A model generated the notes under the pieces. The model was not told the DNA's origin. It saw only the letters and a program-made list of their open reading frames with translations, and searched no databases. From Cladobotryum mycophilum (lineage: Eukaryota > Ascomycota > Sordariomycetes > Hypocreales > Hypocreaceae), in NCBI GenBank assembly GCA_036429605.1, contig CM071590.1:3534001-3598000 (forward strand): 64,000 nt of DNA, in the 5' to 3' direction. Of the stretch, positions 1 through 11,340 are shown piece by piece; the first letter of the stretch is position 1; each line of letters starts with the position of its first letter. A program made the translations under genes and the position numbers.

Positions 1-479
1 TACTGCTCGATCTTGTACTTCACTATGTGGCCCGTCAGCATTAGGCAATGACTGCAAGCAGCATTCTTTGACTACAGACTTTCCATGGCCTTCATATTCA
101 CCTTGCCGCCAGTCATCTCGATGCATGGAGGGCCCGAGCTGAAGACCAAATGCTTCACGCCCGCCCCAGCGGCCGCGTCAACAATCGCCTTTCCCAGGTC
201 AAACTCGGTGGGACCATCGGGCTTCCTCCAAATTGGATCATCCGAGTTGAGGTTGACAAACGCTCCCCAGGCACCCTGGAAGGCTGCCAGTATCTCCTCA
301 CCAAGGAAACCGTCCGCCTTGACGACCTCAGCACCGGCCGAGAGCAAGGAGCGGCTAGCCTGAGAATCGGGGCTCCGTGTGATAGCACGCACGCTGAAGG
401 ATGGGTTCTGAAGGAGGGATCTGGCCACGGAACCACCCTGGTTACCAGTAGCACCAACGACCGCGATGATAGAAGTCAT
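1..479 (-). CDS. NmrA-like NAD(P)-binding protein (3' end cut off by window edge)
   Basis: The N-terminal part of an NmrA-type Rossmann protein, a family of atypical SDRs that bind NAD(P) and often act as redox or nitrogen regulators rather than enzymes. The ATG at 479 gives a protein opening MTSIIAVVGATGNQGGSVA, which contains the GxxGxxG dinucleotide motif. An in-frame upstream extension would begin with GTG and is not needed. An intron at 23-79 (57 nt, donor GTCTGT, CTGAC branch site, acceptor CATAG) is supported because splicing restores the family-like junction NMKAMEMKYKIEQY. The gene continues beyond base 1. It sits next to an AT-rich repeat region and transcribes away from it. The family call is firm; the cellular role is unknown. 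Confidence 0.82.
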
Positions 480-816
480 CGTGATGAGGACAAGAGACAC
501 AAAGGTAAACTAACTATTGGGGGAAAGGTGCGTCTGTGTCAATGGGGACCGACTTTATAGAGAGAAGTCTAAATGGATAAAGAGCGGGGGAAGGCAAGTC
601 TTTTAAGTAAAATGGTGTAATAAGAGATAATGAATAGATGGCAAGGAAGAAGCAATGCAACTCATCATTACATTAGTGTTATAACCCAACTCTGTAACTT
701 GATAAAGAGGACAATATGATAGGAATAGCTACAAGGCAGCATATAAGTTTTTATAAAGCTTATTTTATTTATGTATAAATATAAATATAAATATAAATAT
801 CATTATAGCGAAAGAT

Positions 817-1246
817 ATATAACGTAAACCACAAGCGAGCGGACCATCTCTAAAACCTATATAAAACACTGTTTTAACCCCTGCAAAAACCATGAGTTTT
901 AATAGAATTTAATAAAACTTTGTATGTATATATATATTATACTATAGTAATAGAGTAATATTTTTCTTAAATTTTAAATAAAAATTATTTAAAATTCTAT
1001 TTTAAGATTTTATTATAGGATATTTTTATAATTATAAATTTAAAATAAACTATTACATAAATTTATATAAAATTTAAGAAAAATATTTGTTTATTACTAT
1101 ATTATAGTATATATGTATATAAAATTATATAAAGTTTTATTAAAGACTTAAAGTTTTTGCAAGGGGGTTAGATATGAATGTAAATAGTATTATAGAGAGT
1201 GGTCCGCTCGCTTGTGTGGTCCGCTCGCTTGTGGTTTACGTTATAT
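817..1246. mobile_element. Foldback / MITE-like element with long inverted arms
   Basis: A sequence at 817-845 (ATATAACGTAAACC, then ACAAGCGAGCGGACCA) recurs as its reverse complement at about 1218-1246. The inner sequences of the two arms also pair over roughly 90-190 nt: the left arm around 880-990 and the right arm around 1060-1165 share blocks such as ATATTTTTCTTAAATTTTA and TGCAAAAAC, with many substitutions. The whole unit of about 430 bp is therefore a large imperfect hairpin with GC-rich tips in AT-rich DNA. TA dinucleotides at both outer edges are compatible with a Tc1/mariner-type target duplication, which is inference. No transposase is encoded. The CG-poor arms could reflect RIP-type decay. 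Confidence 0.72.
1201..1234. repeat. Tandem 17-bp duplication inside the right inverted arm
   Basis: The motif TGGTCCGCTCGCTTGTG occurs twice in direct tandem (about 1200-1216 and 1217-1233) at the right tip of the foldback element. The left tip has only one copy. It may be a replication slip or a duplicated transposase-binding subterminal motif. Confidence 0.7.
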
Positions 1247-1960
1247 TATATTTAATAAGTTAAAAGCATTACTGTTTTAGCTATAACTACTATATTTTAG
1301 CTAACTGAAAAACATTACCTAGTGGTTATATTACAAATAGCAATATATTACAGCCTGAGTAGCAATTCTTTAAATCATACTAAATAAATTGTAAACTTAT
1401 CCAAGGGAGGGGTAGATAAAATTTTGGGGGAGACAACCGGTTACCTACTACTTGAGGAGGGGCAGGTCAGGGTTACATGCGTTGGAGGGGTCAAGTTTTC
1501 TGTACCTATACTCCAATCTCTCACTCCGTAGATCAAATACACATTGTAATGACAACGCCTAGGCCCTGATCCATACCTCATGACCGTCATATCTGACCTA
1601 TTCCTCAAGTTCTTCCGTGTTAATCTCGTGGAATCTACATCATACTGGCGCTAAGGCGTAGCCCTAGTGTTCCAAGTTGACTCGCGCGCGAGATCCACTA
1701 GCTCAAGCCCATAACACACATTCCTTCCTTCCTCTTGGTTGCTCGTCTCCATACTAACTACCGAGTCTTGGTACTCGTCGTTGCCGTAGTTTTGCCTGTG
1801 ATAAGCAGAGCAGATAAAACACGCGGGGCATGAATCCGTAGAATTTTTTTCACTCGCTTCGCTGCCACCCCAAGAGGCTACCCCTCCACCAGTCTGTCTA
1901 TCGTTCGATTCCAAAGGTAGTGACATCGTCGAATCCAACCATTCCATCCAAACCATCAAG

Positions 1961-3645
1961 ATGTGCGGTGTTGTCGCCCTCATCCTGGCGAATCAGTCAT
2001 CGCCCGCCGCCTACGATATACACGAAGCGCTATATGTGCTCCAGCGTACGTAGTGATGACATCTCTCCTAGCTATTGTCCACGATTGGGATACCAACAGC
2101 TAACCAACATGGCCCTCTCCCTCTATAGACCGCGGTCAAGATGCTGTCGGTATTGCCACCTCAACAACCAGCGGTCGCATCTCCATCCGCAAGAAGAATG
2201 GCATGGCAGCCGAGGTTTTCGAGTCCGGGGCTCGGTTGGCGAATCTGTTTGGGAACATGGGCATCGCTCACCTGCGTTATCCCACCGCTGGCAGCAGCGC
2301 AAGCACAGAGGCTCAACCGTTTTATGTCAACAGCCCGTACGGCATCTGCTTCGCCCATAACGGTAACTTGATCAACACGGCAGAACTGAGGCGCTATTTG
2401 GATTTCGAAATCCACCGGCACATCAACTCGGATAGCGACAGCGAGCTGATGCTCAATATCTTCGCCGATGAGCTCAGTGAAACGAAGAAGGCTCGTGTCA
2501 ACACCGAGGACATATTCAACGGATTGAGCAAAATGTACCAACGATGCGAGGGTGCGTGGGCATGCACGGCAATGCTCGCTGGCTTTGGCGTCATCGGATT
2601 CCGCGATGCGTACGGGATTCGCCCTCTGGTGATGGGATCCAGGCCCTCGTCGGATGGAGATGGGCTGGATTATATGATTGCTTCCGAATCAATCGCCTTG
2701 GACCGCCTGGGCTTCACCGACGTCCGCGACATCCAGCCGGGAGAGGCTGTCATTATCGCCAAGGGAGCCAAGCCCATCTTCTCCCAGGTTGCGCCCAGGA
2801 AGAGCTATGCCCCGGATCTGTTCGAGTACGTTTACTTTGCTCGTCCGGATTCGGTCATCGACGGCATCAGTGTCTATCAGAGCCGTCAGCGCATGGGACG
2901 CTATCTTGCAGCTAGACTCCTGGACGTACTCGGACCAGAAGGCATCAAGGAAATTGACGTCGTTATCCCGGTCCCCGAAACGTCATCGCTCGCAGCCGCC
3001 AGCGTCGCCCACGCTCTCAACAAGCCCTACTGTACTGGCTACATTCGGAACCCCTATGTCTTCCGAACATTTATCATGCCGGAGCAGGCAACGCGCCAGA
3101 AGGGAGTGCGTCGGAAGCTCAGCGCCGTCAAGGGAGAATTCAAAAACCGGACCATTCTTCTAGTTGACGACAGCATCGCGCGAGGGACAACCAGCCGCGA
3201 GGCGATTAGTATGGCGCGGGAGGCAGGCGTAAAAAAGATCATCGCCGCCTGTTGTTCCCCTGAAATTACGTAAGTCCAGGATTCACACTCCCCTGACCAA
3301 CTCCTTGATCCTGTTCCTTTAACTCATGTTCTCTTTAGCTATCCCCACATCTACGGCATCGATCTGGCCTCGCCACATGAGATGGTAGCTTACGAGCGGG
3401 ACAATGACAGCATCGCGCAAAATATCGGAGCTGATAAAATTGTCTTCCAGACCCTTGAGGACCTGCAAGCGTCCTGCACAGAGATCGCCAAGGAAAATGA
3501 CTTCCAAGAACCAAACACATTCGAGCACGGCGTGTTCAGCGGTCAATACGTTACCCCGGTCCCAGAGGGCTACTTTGCCCTACTCGAGAAGATCCGAGGC
3601 ATAGGCCGGAAAGAAGCTTTAGATCAGAGTGCCAAGGGATTGTAG
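1961..3645 (+). CDS. ADE4: Amidophosphoribosyltransferase (glutamine PRPP amidotransferase)
   Basis: Catalyses the first committed step of purine synthesis: PRPP plus glutamine to phosphoribosylamine. Three exons, 1961-2045, 2129-3269 and 3339-3645, give 510 aa. The first exon encodes MCGVVALILANQ, where Cys2 is the N-terminal nucleophile of the glutaminase (class II GATase) domain. Splicing exon 1 to exon 2 restores the family motif LQHRGQDAVGIAT. The phosphoribosyltransferase PRPP loop reads ILLVDDSIARGTTSREA at about residues 370-386. Introns are 83 nt (GTACGT...CTATAG) and 69 nt (GTAAGT...CTTTAG). The reading frame is intact. Cytosolic enzyme, normally feedback-inhibited by purine nucleotides (family knowledge). 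Confidence 0.96.
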
Positions 3646-4773
3646 ATGGCGAACATGTTCCCAGGTGGGATGGCGTTATGGTAGTAGAAGGGAAAATTGT
3701 AGAGAACCCAAGATTCATCCAGTCGTGCCACACAAAAGGGTGTCAGGCCATGATATATAGGGAAAATATTGATATTTGTGTACTTTGCGATGTTGTATCA
3801 TTTGAGTGACGGTGAAACCCGAGCCACCCTTGAAGATTGAGTCAGTTTGAGTAAGCGTTGAACGCCAAAGGCATTTTCTATGCACTACTAATTAATCTTA
3901 GATTTAGTAAAATATTTTTATATTGAAAATGGATAATCCTTACAAAAGGTATTAACATATGTTACCTAAATATATTGGAGTAAATTTATAATCTTTTTTA
4001 GATCATTTACCCTGGGCATCTATATATGGCTCACCTAGCACACAGACCACGTAAAGAGAGCCAAGCCCGCAAATTCCTTACAGTACCTGGCTTTCCATGG
4101 TCAGAATGACGAGAGAGACCATGCAGCTCGTGGATTGGACAATAAAGCCCTTCAGGTCCTGCTGGCCAAGCTTTTTACTAGTCCAAATTGCGATGCACTC
4201 GAAAAGGATGCATGATGAACGCGAAGGCTTGCGTTCCCAGATGGCAGTGCTAAGAAGCAAAGGAGGAAAAGAAAAGAAAAAAGTATAATAAAAAGGAAGG
4301 GCGTCGGGGAGCGAAAAGACGCCATGATTCGATATCGGGGACAATTGCTCGTAGGGCCATTTCAACAATGGAAAGGAATTAAAAATTGAAACGGCTAATC
4401 GGATGAGAGGATATCCAAGGCATCCATGATGGATTCCTCACTCTGACGGAGGGCGACGATCCGGGGATGGAATGTTGCCCCGTGTCGGGTAGATTGATCC
4501 CCCGGCGGGAGACCCCCAAAGTTACAGGGAGCCCTTGGCCGGTTTCAGCGCTGTAATCGCTAATTTGGAATGACCATCTGCCGCTGTTCCAACCGGTAGT
4601 TGGTTGATAGTAGCCCTGGAGCACTATTGGTCTCTGCTGGGGATGCTGGAAGAAGGCGCTGAACAGCTACAGCCCTCATAATTCGCAGCTGGAATGGCTT
4701 CAGATCCACTACTAGAGAACCTAGCAGATGCGGAAGCTAATCTGCGCCTCCAGTTGCTGCTTCCGGGGCTGAG

Positions 4774-4796
4774 CTCTCTCTCTCTCTCTCTCTCTC
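4774..4796. repeat. CT dinucleotide microsatellite
   Basis: About eleven uninterrupted CT units in intergenic DNA. Confidence 0.9.
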
Positions 4797-5919
4797 ACGC
4801 ACTCCATCTCCACAGCATCGTCATCACTCACTTCATGTCATTTCAAATCCACGGTTGGCCCCGTCAGCAGAAGAAAGGATGCCCTTAGCATCTGCTTGCC
4901 GTGTTCCGATCCATGGAATGTTTCACCGTCTCGGAATTTTCCTTGTTGATCTGTCCTGCATGATCTTCGTCATATCATACCACCTTCTCGAGGCCCCCGA
5001 CGGAGTCTAATGGTAGTAGTCGTAGGCGGAGACAAAGACACGGACGGGCTGAAGAGGCAAAACAGACGGTTGAAATGATAACCCCATGATGACTGAAGAC
5101 TTACTCATCGCTAGACTTCCATGATGCTCCGCCATGAAGCGCGCAAAACTTAGCACGGGATAATGAGACACGCGTTCATGTTGAAACCGTGGGGAATAGA
5201 GACACATTTACTTGATGGCTACCGCCTCTGATTACATTTTGCTCAACAGTCACTGGTGCCAAGCGAAGTTCCAAGACCGGCCTAGAGACATCAGGAAGAG
5301 GAATTGCCGTGTCGAAAAGAGGATGAAGGAGAAAGAAAAAAAGGGCCCGAGGGAAAGCCTCGTTCAATAGGAACGCCTCTATGCTTGGCGTGGTGGTTGT
5401 CAAGTCCAGAGGTCTAGACTCTCACCGAAACCTCATCCAATCACAGCCTCCCTAATGATTGCTTATCACTCTCCCTTTCTTTGATCCCCCTGGCCAAACA
5501 TGAAGCGGAGAATATGCTGCCCCAGAAACTCCCACCCCCGGACAATTGAAATGGGTCTCGGAAACGGCTCGCCTTGCCTTGTTGACGGGACCGGGTTCTG
5601 AATCTGACCTTGAGGATTGATTATTGCAACACTGCCATCCCGACCTCTGTGGGTGGGTGACGCAGCTGGTGTTCCCATCGGGTTGTTTGGGCACGGTTGG
5701 TGCAATAAGGCCCCAAGCCTCACGGGAGTAAACACAAAAAGCACACGCTCGATGCTTACCTTGCAGGGGGAGGGGGCTACACCATGACTACGGAGTATGC
5801 ACCATTGCGTCCACCCTATCACCACCCCTCCCTGACGCGCCTCCCGGGAAGCTCTAGAGCCGGTATTCATGGGAGAGCTAACGTGTAGGCTTAGCAGCCT
5901 CTGGGGTCACGCACGCATT

Positions 5920-5937
5920 CCAATAAGACATATATAC
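5920..5937 (+). promoter_or_regulatory. CCAAT and TATA-like core promoter of the b561 gene
   Basis: CCAAT at 5920-5924 is followed by TATATA at 5931-5936, about 120 bp upstream of the ATG at 6058. Spacing and orientation suit a core promoter for the downstream gene. This is inferred; the transcription start is not visible. Confidence 0.4.
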
Positions 5938-6057
5938 TTGGGGAGACGGACTCGATATGGCCTCATTCTCCTTTGCCGTTTCTGTTCACTTCATTAATTG
6001 TTATCCTTTTGGTTCTGACCTACTATTATTCATTAATAATACTTGTAATCCATCATA

Positions 6058-7455
6058 ATGAGGCTGTCTACAAGCACTACATTGGCTGCTGCGGCTGCAC
6101 TTTGTAAGTTAATATTCTCCTTGACGTGCAAACGCCTTTCAACTAATGTATTTATCTGTGTTAGATGCCAGCACTGCAGTGGCTGACGCCGCTTCATATT
6201 GCGCCCAAGGCGCCTCCAACGTTTGCTTCCAATGGGGCGTACCCGAAGCCTCAGCCAAGGCCGGTAAAGGCGACGTCTTCTTCCAGATCAAGGCGCCGAC
6301 GAGCAACCAATGGATCGGTCTTGGAATTGGCCAGCAGATGGTTAGCTCTTCCATGTTCATCATCTACCAGGACGGCAAGGGCAACGTAACGCTCAGCACG
6401 AGACCCGGCAAGAACCATGTTATGCCAACCTACGTCGCGCGAAGCGATGTCGAGCTGTTGGCGGGCTCCGGTGTCGAAGGCGATAACATGATTGCCAACA
6501 TCAAGTGCAGCGGATGCTCCGACTTGAACCTCAATGGAAACACCGACTGGATAGCGGCTTGGAAGTCTGGCAAGTCCCTGGCCACGACGAGTCCTTCGGC
6601 TAGCATCGTCCAGCACGACGATCACGATCAGTTCAGTGTGAATCTGGCCAAGGCGAGCATCAGCTCGGACAGCAATCCTTTCTCAGGCTCCAGCGACGAC
6701 GGCGGTAACAGCGGTAGTGATGGTGGAAACGGCAGCGGCTCCGGTGGAAATGGTGGAAGCGGTGGAGGCAATGGCAATGGCAATGGTGGGGGCAGCGGCG
6801 GCAACAACCCTGACGGAGCAGTCACCCCGAAAGGAAGCAGTGGTCCTTCGACCACGACCCTGATATCCGCTCACGGTATCCTCATGTCTGTCGTCTTTGC
6901 TGCCCTGTACCCGATCGGTGCCATTCTCATGCCGTTGCTCGGCAAGTGGTATCTCCACGCTGCTTGGCAATCCATTGCATTCTTGGGCATGTGGGCGGCC
7001 TTTGCTATTGGCTACGTCGCAGCCCACCGTGAGAATATCGTAAGTGAAATCACTACATCGTGTTTTTCAGAAGTCTCAAACAGAGATAGCTAACAAACCG
7101 TCTCCCACAGTTCTTCGACCAGGCTCACACCCGTCTTGGAGTCTTTGTCGTGTCATTGATCAGCCTGCAGCCCATCTTCGGATGGCTGCACCACTCTAGC
7201 TACCTCAAGACCCAGTCTCGTGGCATTTGGAGCCACATCCACGTCTGGTACGGCCGCGCCCTCATGATCTTGGGTATCATCAACGGTGGACTCGGTCTCC
7301 AACTTGCCGCCGAGGCCAACCGCTACATCATTGCCTTCTCCGTCGTGGCCGGCATTGTGACTTTGTTATACTTGGGTACCGTGGCGTTTGGCTTGACCAA
7401 GTCCAAGGACTCTCGGCTGAAGCACGTTGAGTCGCCTGTGGTGACTCAACAGTAA
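6058..7455 (+). CDS. Secreted-side DOMON / cytochrome b561 membrane protein (CDH-cytochrome-like)
   Basis: Exons 6058-6103, 6165-7039 and 7111-7455 give 421 aa. Residues 1 to about 20 form a signal peptide (MRLSTSTTLAAAAAL). Residues 25-185 form a DOMON domain like the cytochrome domain of cellobiose dehydrogenase, with a candidate axial Met in QQMVSSSMF and a candidate axial His in QHDDHDQF. A Gly/Ser/Asn linker (about 189-245) follows. The rest is a multi-pass cytochrome b561 core with four well-placed histidines (SAHGIL, WYLHAAW, QAHTRLG, SHIHVWYG) that would bind two haems. The family is thought to pass electrons across the plasma membrane, for example in ferric reduction or extracellular redox. 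The substrate is not deducible here. The first intron falls inside the signal peptide. Confidence 0.9.
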
Positions 7456-8945
7456 TAATTATTAGACTCGTTGGAACACAATTGTTTTTTTGGTAATCTC
7501 ATTCTAGTATGAAACATATACCCTCGTTTTTCTACAGCTTAATAAAAGTTTTGCATCATATTCGAAGTCTTGAGTGTGGCGGGTTGTGTGTTTGGAGCAC
7601 CGAAGTTGCCAAGATGGACGACTTGATGAGAAATTAGGTTATGGTAGGAGTTGAGATGCAATTTTCTTTTGAAGCTAGAGACGGGGCCTTCTCTGCTATG
7701 GTAGCATATATATATATCAAACTATTAAACTACTAAACTACATTAAAAACCACATATATATATATTTATAAAAATCTAGGGGGATAGGAGATCCCTTTGC
7801 TCGTCGCCCAGCTTGTATATTCTTATCGTTTCGAAGCGCCTCACAGGTGTCTGGCACTTACATGGGTTCTACGGTGTGCGAACCAGCCAGCCTCACATCA
7901 ACGAACGGGTTTCATTGCACTAAGCTAGTAGCTAGCTAAAGGAGAGAGAGTGTGAGAAATGAGTTCAAGAGAACTATTAGAAGGCTTGCTCCAACTTGAC
8001 AAGTCGGAGATGGTTGGCGTGAAAGACTTGACGCTGACGGATGATGGGAACGAAATGAGCCATCTTTGGTATGAGGTTCGGCTGGTTTTCTCAACGAGAG
8101 GATTGATGAAATGTTTCTTGGTAGGTAATAACTGGTGAAAGGGGTTCTACTCTGATTTAAAGGCTGGCGAGGAGATGACTTGTATGGCTAGACATCTTCA
8201 CTACAGGAAATGTTTATTCATAATATCGATGAATATCAGCTGGCCAGTCCCAGTTCTATGGGGGGGGGAAGGAAATCAGTGCAAAAAGTTGGGTCATTCG
8301 AGGAATCATGTAGGCCTCGGTATCGACATATATATATATACATAGATAGTATCCCCGCGGGTGGAGGGTGGAATTAGGCCTCAATGGTTTTGTATTGCCT
8401 TTTTGGGATATCATGCAAAGAGGTAGAGGCACCACGTAGCCCAAGCGCATTGGAGGGGGAAGGGGAGATGCACGTTCATGCGAGGACGAACTGACGAGCG
8501 AACAAGTATAGCTTCGTCCTTTGTTCTAGCATGTAATTTCCCCTAGTTGAATCATTGTTTTCTAGTTATTTCTCAGCAATGAGGTAAACTTTGTTCGTAT
8601 CGTCATGGGAGAGTGACCCTCGAGTTCGCGAGTTCTCCCGACCCTGGTCTCTTGCTCGTCACGTGCAGCGCCTCGCTTTTTTCCTCCCTCTCTCTCTGAG
8701 GGGAAAGGCAAGGCAACCGGCCCCACATTCTAAAAAAACAAAAATACACCTGAGGCAGAAACTCCGCCATTACAGGTTGGTTTAGCCGGGGGTGAACGAA
8801 ACTTGTTCGAGGCGACATCACGATTTTCACAAAACGCCTCAAGACAACTTTCTTCTCTCTTTGTCTCCATTCCCTCCCCCCCTCCCTTCGGGTCCCCCGC
8901 CTTGCCTTTCCAATTGAGCAACGCCCAGGCCTTTTTTTTGACACA
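7456..8945. other. Intergenic region, no gene supported
   Basis: About 1.5 kb. It contains TA runs near 7708 and 8328, a G tract near 8261-8268, and CT-rich sequence near 8680-8900 that probably belongs to the ATP14 promoter and leader. Confidence 0.6.
7541..7546 (+). terminator. AATAAA polyadenylation signal of the b561 gene
   Basis: A canonical AATAAA 86 bp after the stop codon, followed by T/G-rich sequence. Confidence 0.5.
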
Positions 8946-9857
8946 ATGCTTAGCCAAATCTCTCGGGCTTCGGTGAGTTCTCCCTGCTGCTGCTGCTGCT
9001 GCTGATGGTAGCATGTACTACACACATATATCCCTCTGCGGCGAGCTATCCCAGCTGTTCGGCGCAGCAGCTTCTTTTTTATCAAGACCATTTTTTCTAA
9101 CAGAGCTTTTTCTTCTTCCTTTTAGCGCGCTGTTGCCGCTCGCACCGCCAAGGTCAATGCCGTCCAGATGAGGGGCTTCATTGCTCCCACCGTCTCCCGG
9201 AGAGGTACGATTTTTTTGCGCTTCCTAGTTTTAATGATTTTCCCCCTTTTCGATTGGTATTTCTGCGGATGGAAACTTGGGCATAAGCCACCTTTTGCGA
9301 AGGGAGAGAAGGGAGGAGGGGGAGCATACTTTGGTGCTGGTGTTGTTGCTATCGTGGGCTGAGTGCTGCCACCTCGATTTTTTGGCTGTAGCAGCTCTCC
9401 TCGATTTGAATCAGCCGACGCATATATCAGCATTGCATAGTCGATATGAAAGAAGCAAAACAACACCCGCCAAGCACATCACATCCGCTTAAGCGCCCGC
9501 CATATATATGCACACCTACCTCTTTCCCCCTCCCCCCAAAAAAATCGACCCCGGCATGTCCAAAGAATGCTAACATTATATCCTCCAGCCGACTTCGTTC
9601 AGGAGCTCTACCTCAAGGAGCTCAAGGCCTACAAGACCCCCCAGGTCAAGGAAGCCGATTCCGAGGGCCAAGTCCAGGTCTTCAGCATGCCCAAGACCCC
9701 CGCCTCCCCCGAAGAGACCAACCTCGCCGACAACCTGAAGGCGTACGAGACCATGGCCGTCGAGATTGAAGGCCAGGACGCTTCCGCCCAGTCCTCTTCC
9801 ACCCCCGCCAAGCTCCCCGACTGGCTCGAGGCCGAGGAGGATGAGCCCAAGCACTAA
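8946..9857 (+). CDS. ATP14: Mitochondrial F1Fo ATP synthase subunit h
   Basis: Exons 8946-8972, 9126-9204 and 9589-9857 give 124 aa, the usual length for subunit h. The start MLSQISRASRAVAARTAK is Arg/Ser-rich without acids, a typical mitochondrial presequence. The mature part has the family-like stretch DFVQELYLKELKAYK, and the tail is acidic (LPDWLEAEEDEPKH). The subunit sits in the peripheral stalk (family knowledge). Intron 1 splits the presequence. Intron 2 is unusually long for this window (384 nt) and has a perfect TGCTAAC branch site. No single ORF shows the whole gene; the structure was assembled from splice sites and frame. Confidence 0.9.
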
Positions 9858-11340
9858 ATGTCGGTTGGTTTGTTTTATGATTTGGAGATGTAAGAGAAGT
9901 AAAGGTGTGGAGGATAAAGGCTGTTTCAGTGCTGGAGAAGAGGGAAAGAAGGGAAAGAAAGGAAGCACTACAGCCAAGCAACTGTTTTTGGAGAAAGGGG
10001 AAGGGGAAGAGGAAGAGAGTTGGAGGAGGCGTTTACAAGATGGGCCATCCATAATTTTCGGCCAGACGACATTGGCCAGAAACGACTGATGCCGAAGAGA
10101 ATTGATGGGGAACTCTCATGTTTTCCCCCATCACGTTGTACATTTTCCCTCAAATAGCCTCGATCGAGTGTAGGACTTCATTTGCGAATGCCAATACCAA
10201 AATGACAAGAAGCGAAGAGTCCGTTTAATAACTATGGGGGGCGCCGAGTCTTATGTTTTCCTCCCTCACTTATGCTTATATCACAAGGCTAAACTACAAT
10301 TCTATGACCAAAGTCTGCGGTCACTCCTCCCGACACCACCGCAGATCTATCTACAGGCATAGGCGTTTGTTTGTCACCTCCTTGTAGATAGTTCAATAGT
10401 TGCCATCCCAACTTCTCCCCAGTTAGCATTCTCACCCATTCCTATGCATTTAGTGTCATCACCCCTTTTTTCTATATATCTATTTTCACGCCTTTAGCTT
10501 ACCTCTTAAGAAGACATCCCTTAGACAATGCAGGTAATCAAACAAAAAAAGAACACTCCGAAACTTCGTAATTAGTTCATTTCATCATATCATGAGTAGA
10601 GAGGTCAAATCCTGCCGCTCCCACCTAAACACCATGAATCAAAAGCAGCACAACGTAGAAGAACAGAAACACCTGGACAAGAAAACCGCCCCTGTATACC
10701 GGAAGCCAGATACGCTTTTCCCCGTTTGTTTTTTTCTATCACAGTAACCATCATCTAAAAATGATACAATGCATTGCTAAGTACAAATTTCTGTCTTCCC
10801 GGCTACCTCATGGACAGACAAACAAAAGCAACACGATGAATGAAAAAAAAAAGGAAAAAAGGCTTAGCAAGAAAAGAAAAAGAAAAGTATCCCAAATTCA
10901 GCACGTAAAAAGGAATCAAAAGGAATGGGAAAAACATGCAAAGCTTTGCTTTTAATCATCATCTCTTTTTCTTTGCTCTTCTTTCTGAATTTTCAATATT
11001 TTTCGGAATCTGCACCAGATCCATCAGCTAGAGCAGGTAGGCCTTGAATTCAAGACCCCGGGACCGATTCCAATCAACTTGGTCATCATCAACCCCCTCA
11101 CTCTCGCACAACCAGAACGCCATGATCCTGATCCTCCTGCACAGTAGCTATGGAACAATGCAAAAATGCAAAACCAGCCAACCTCCCTATGCAGTAATGA
11201 CACAATTAAACCGTTCGTACCAACTTTGTTAAGGGCGGTTTTTGGGGATATTAACTTTTTTGATGAAGAAATCATTATCATCAAAAGAACGAAGGAAATA
11301 ACGCCGCTAATGGCGGCGGTGCTTCACCCAGAGGATTGGC
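9858..11340. other. Intergenic region, no gene supported
   Basis: About 1.5 kb between the 3' ends of ATP14 (+) and SCH9 (-). It is A-rich near 10830-10930. The convergent 3' UTRs of both genes probably lie here. Confidence 0.6.

Larger units (their letters stand above)
480..1960. other. AT-rich intergenic region with a foldback element
   Basis: No gene seen. The stretch from about 600 to 1420 is strongly AT-rich, unlike the coding DNA on either side. It holds an (ATAAAT)-type run near 775-800 and the inverted-repeat element listed separately. The right end (about 1650-1960) should carry the ADE4 promoter. Confidence 0.7.
3646..6057. other. Intergenic region, no gene supported
   Basis: About 2.4 kb. 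It has an AT-rich stretch at 3880-4010, a perfect CT dinucleotide run at 4774-4796, and several ORFs under 135 aa that lack domain-like composition. A TGAGTCA site (bZIP/AP-1 type) lies at 3838-3844. The right end carries the promoter of the b561 gene. Confidence 0.6.

Noticed and set aside
5466..5870. 134-aa minus-strand ORF with an internal GTAAGC donor-like site
   Set aside because: No acceptor or continuing exon found, and composition is not protein-like.
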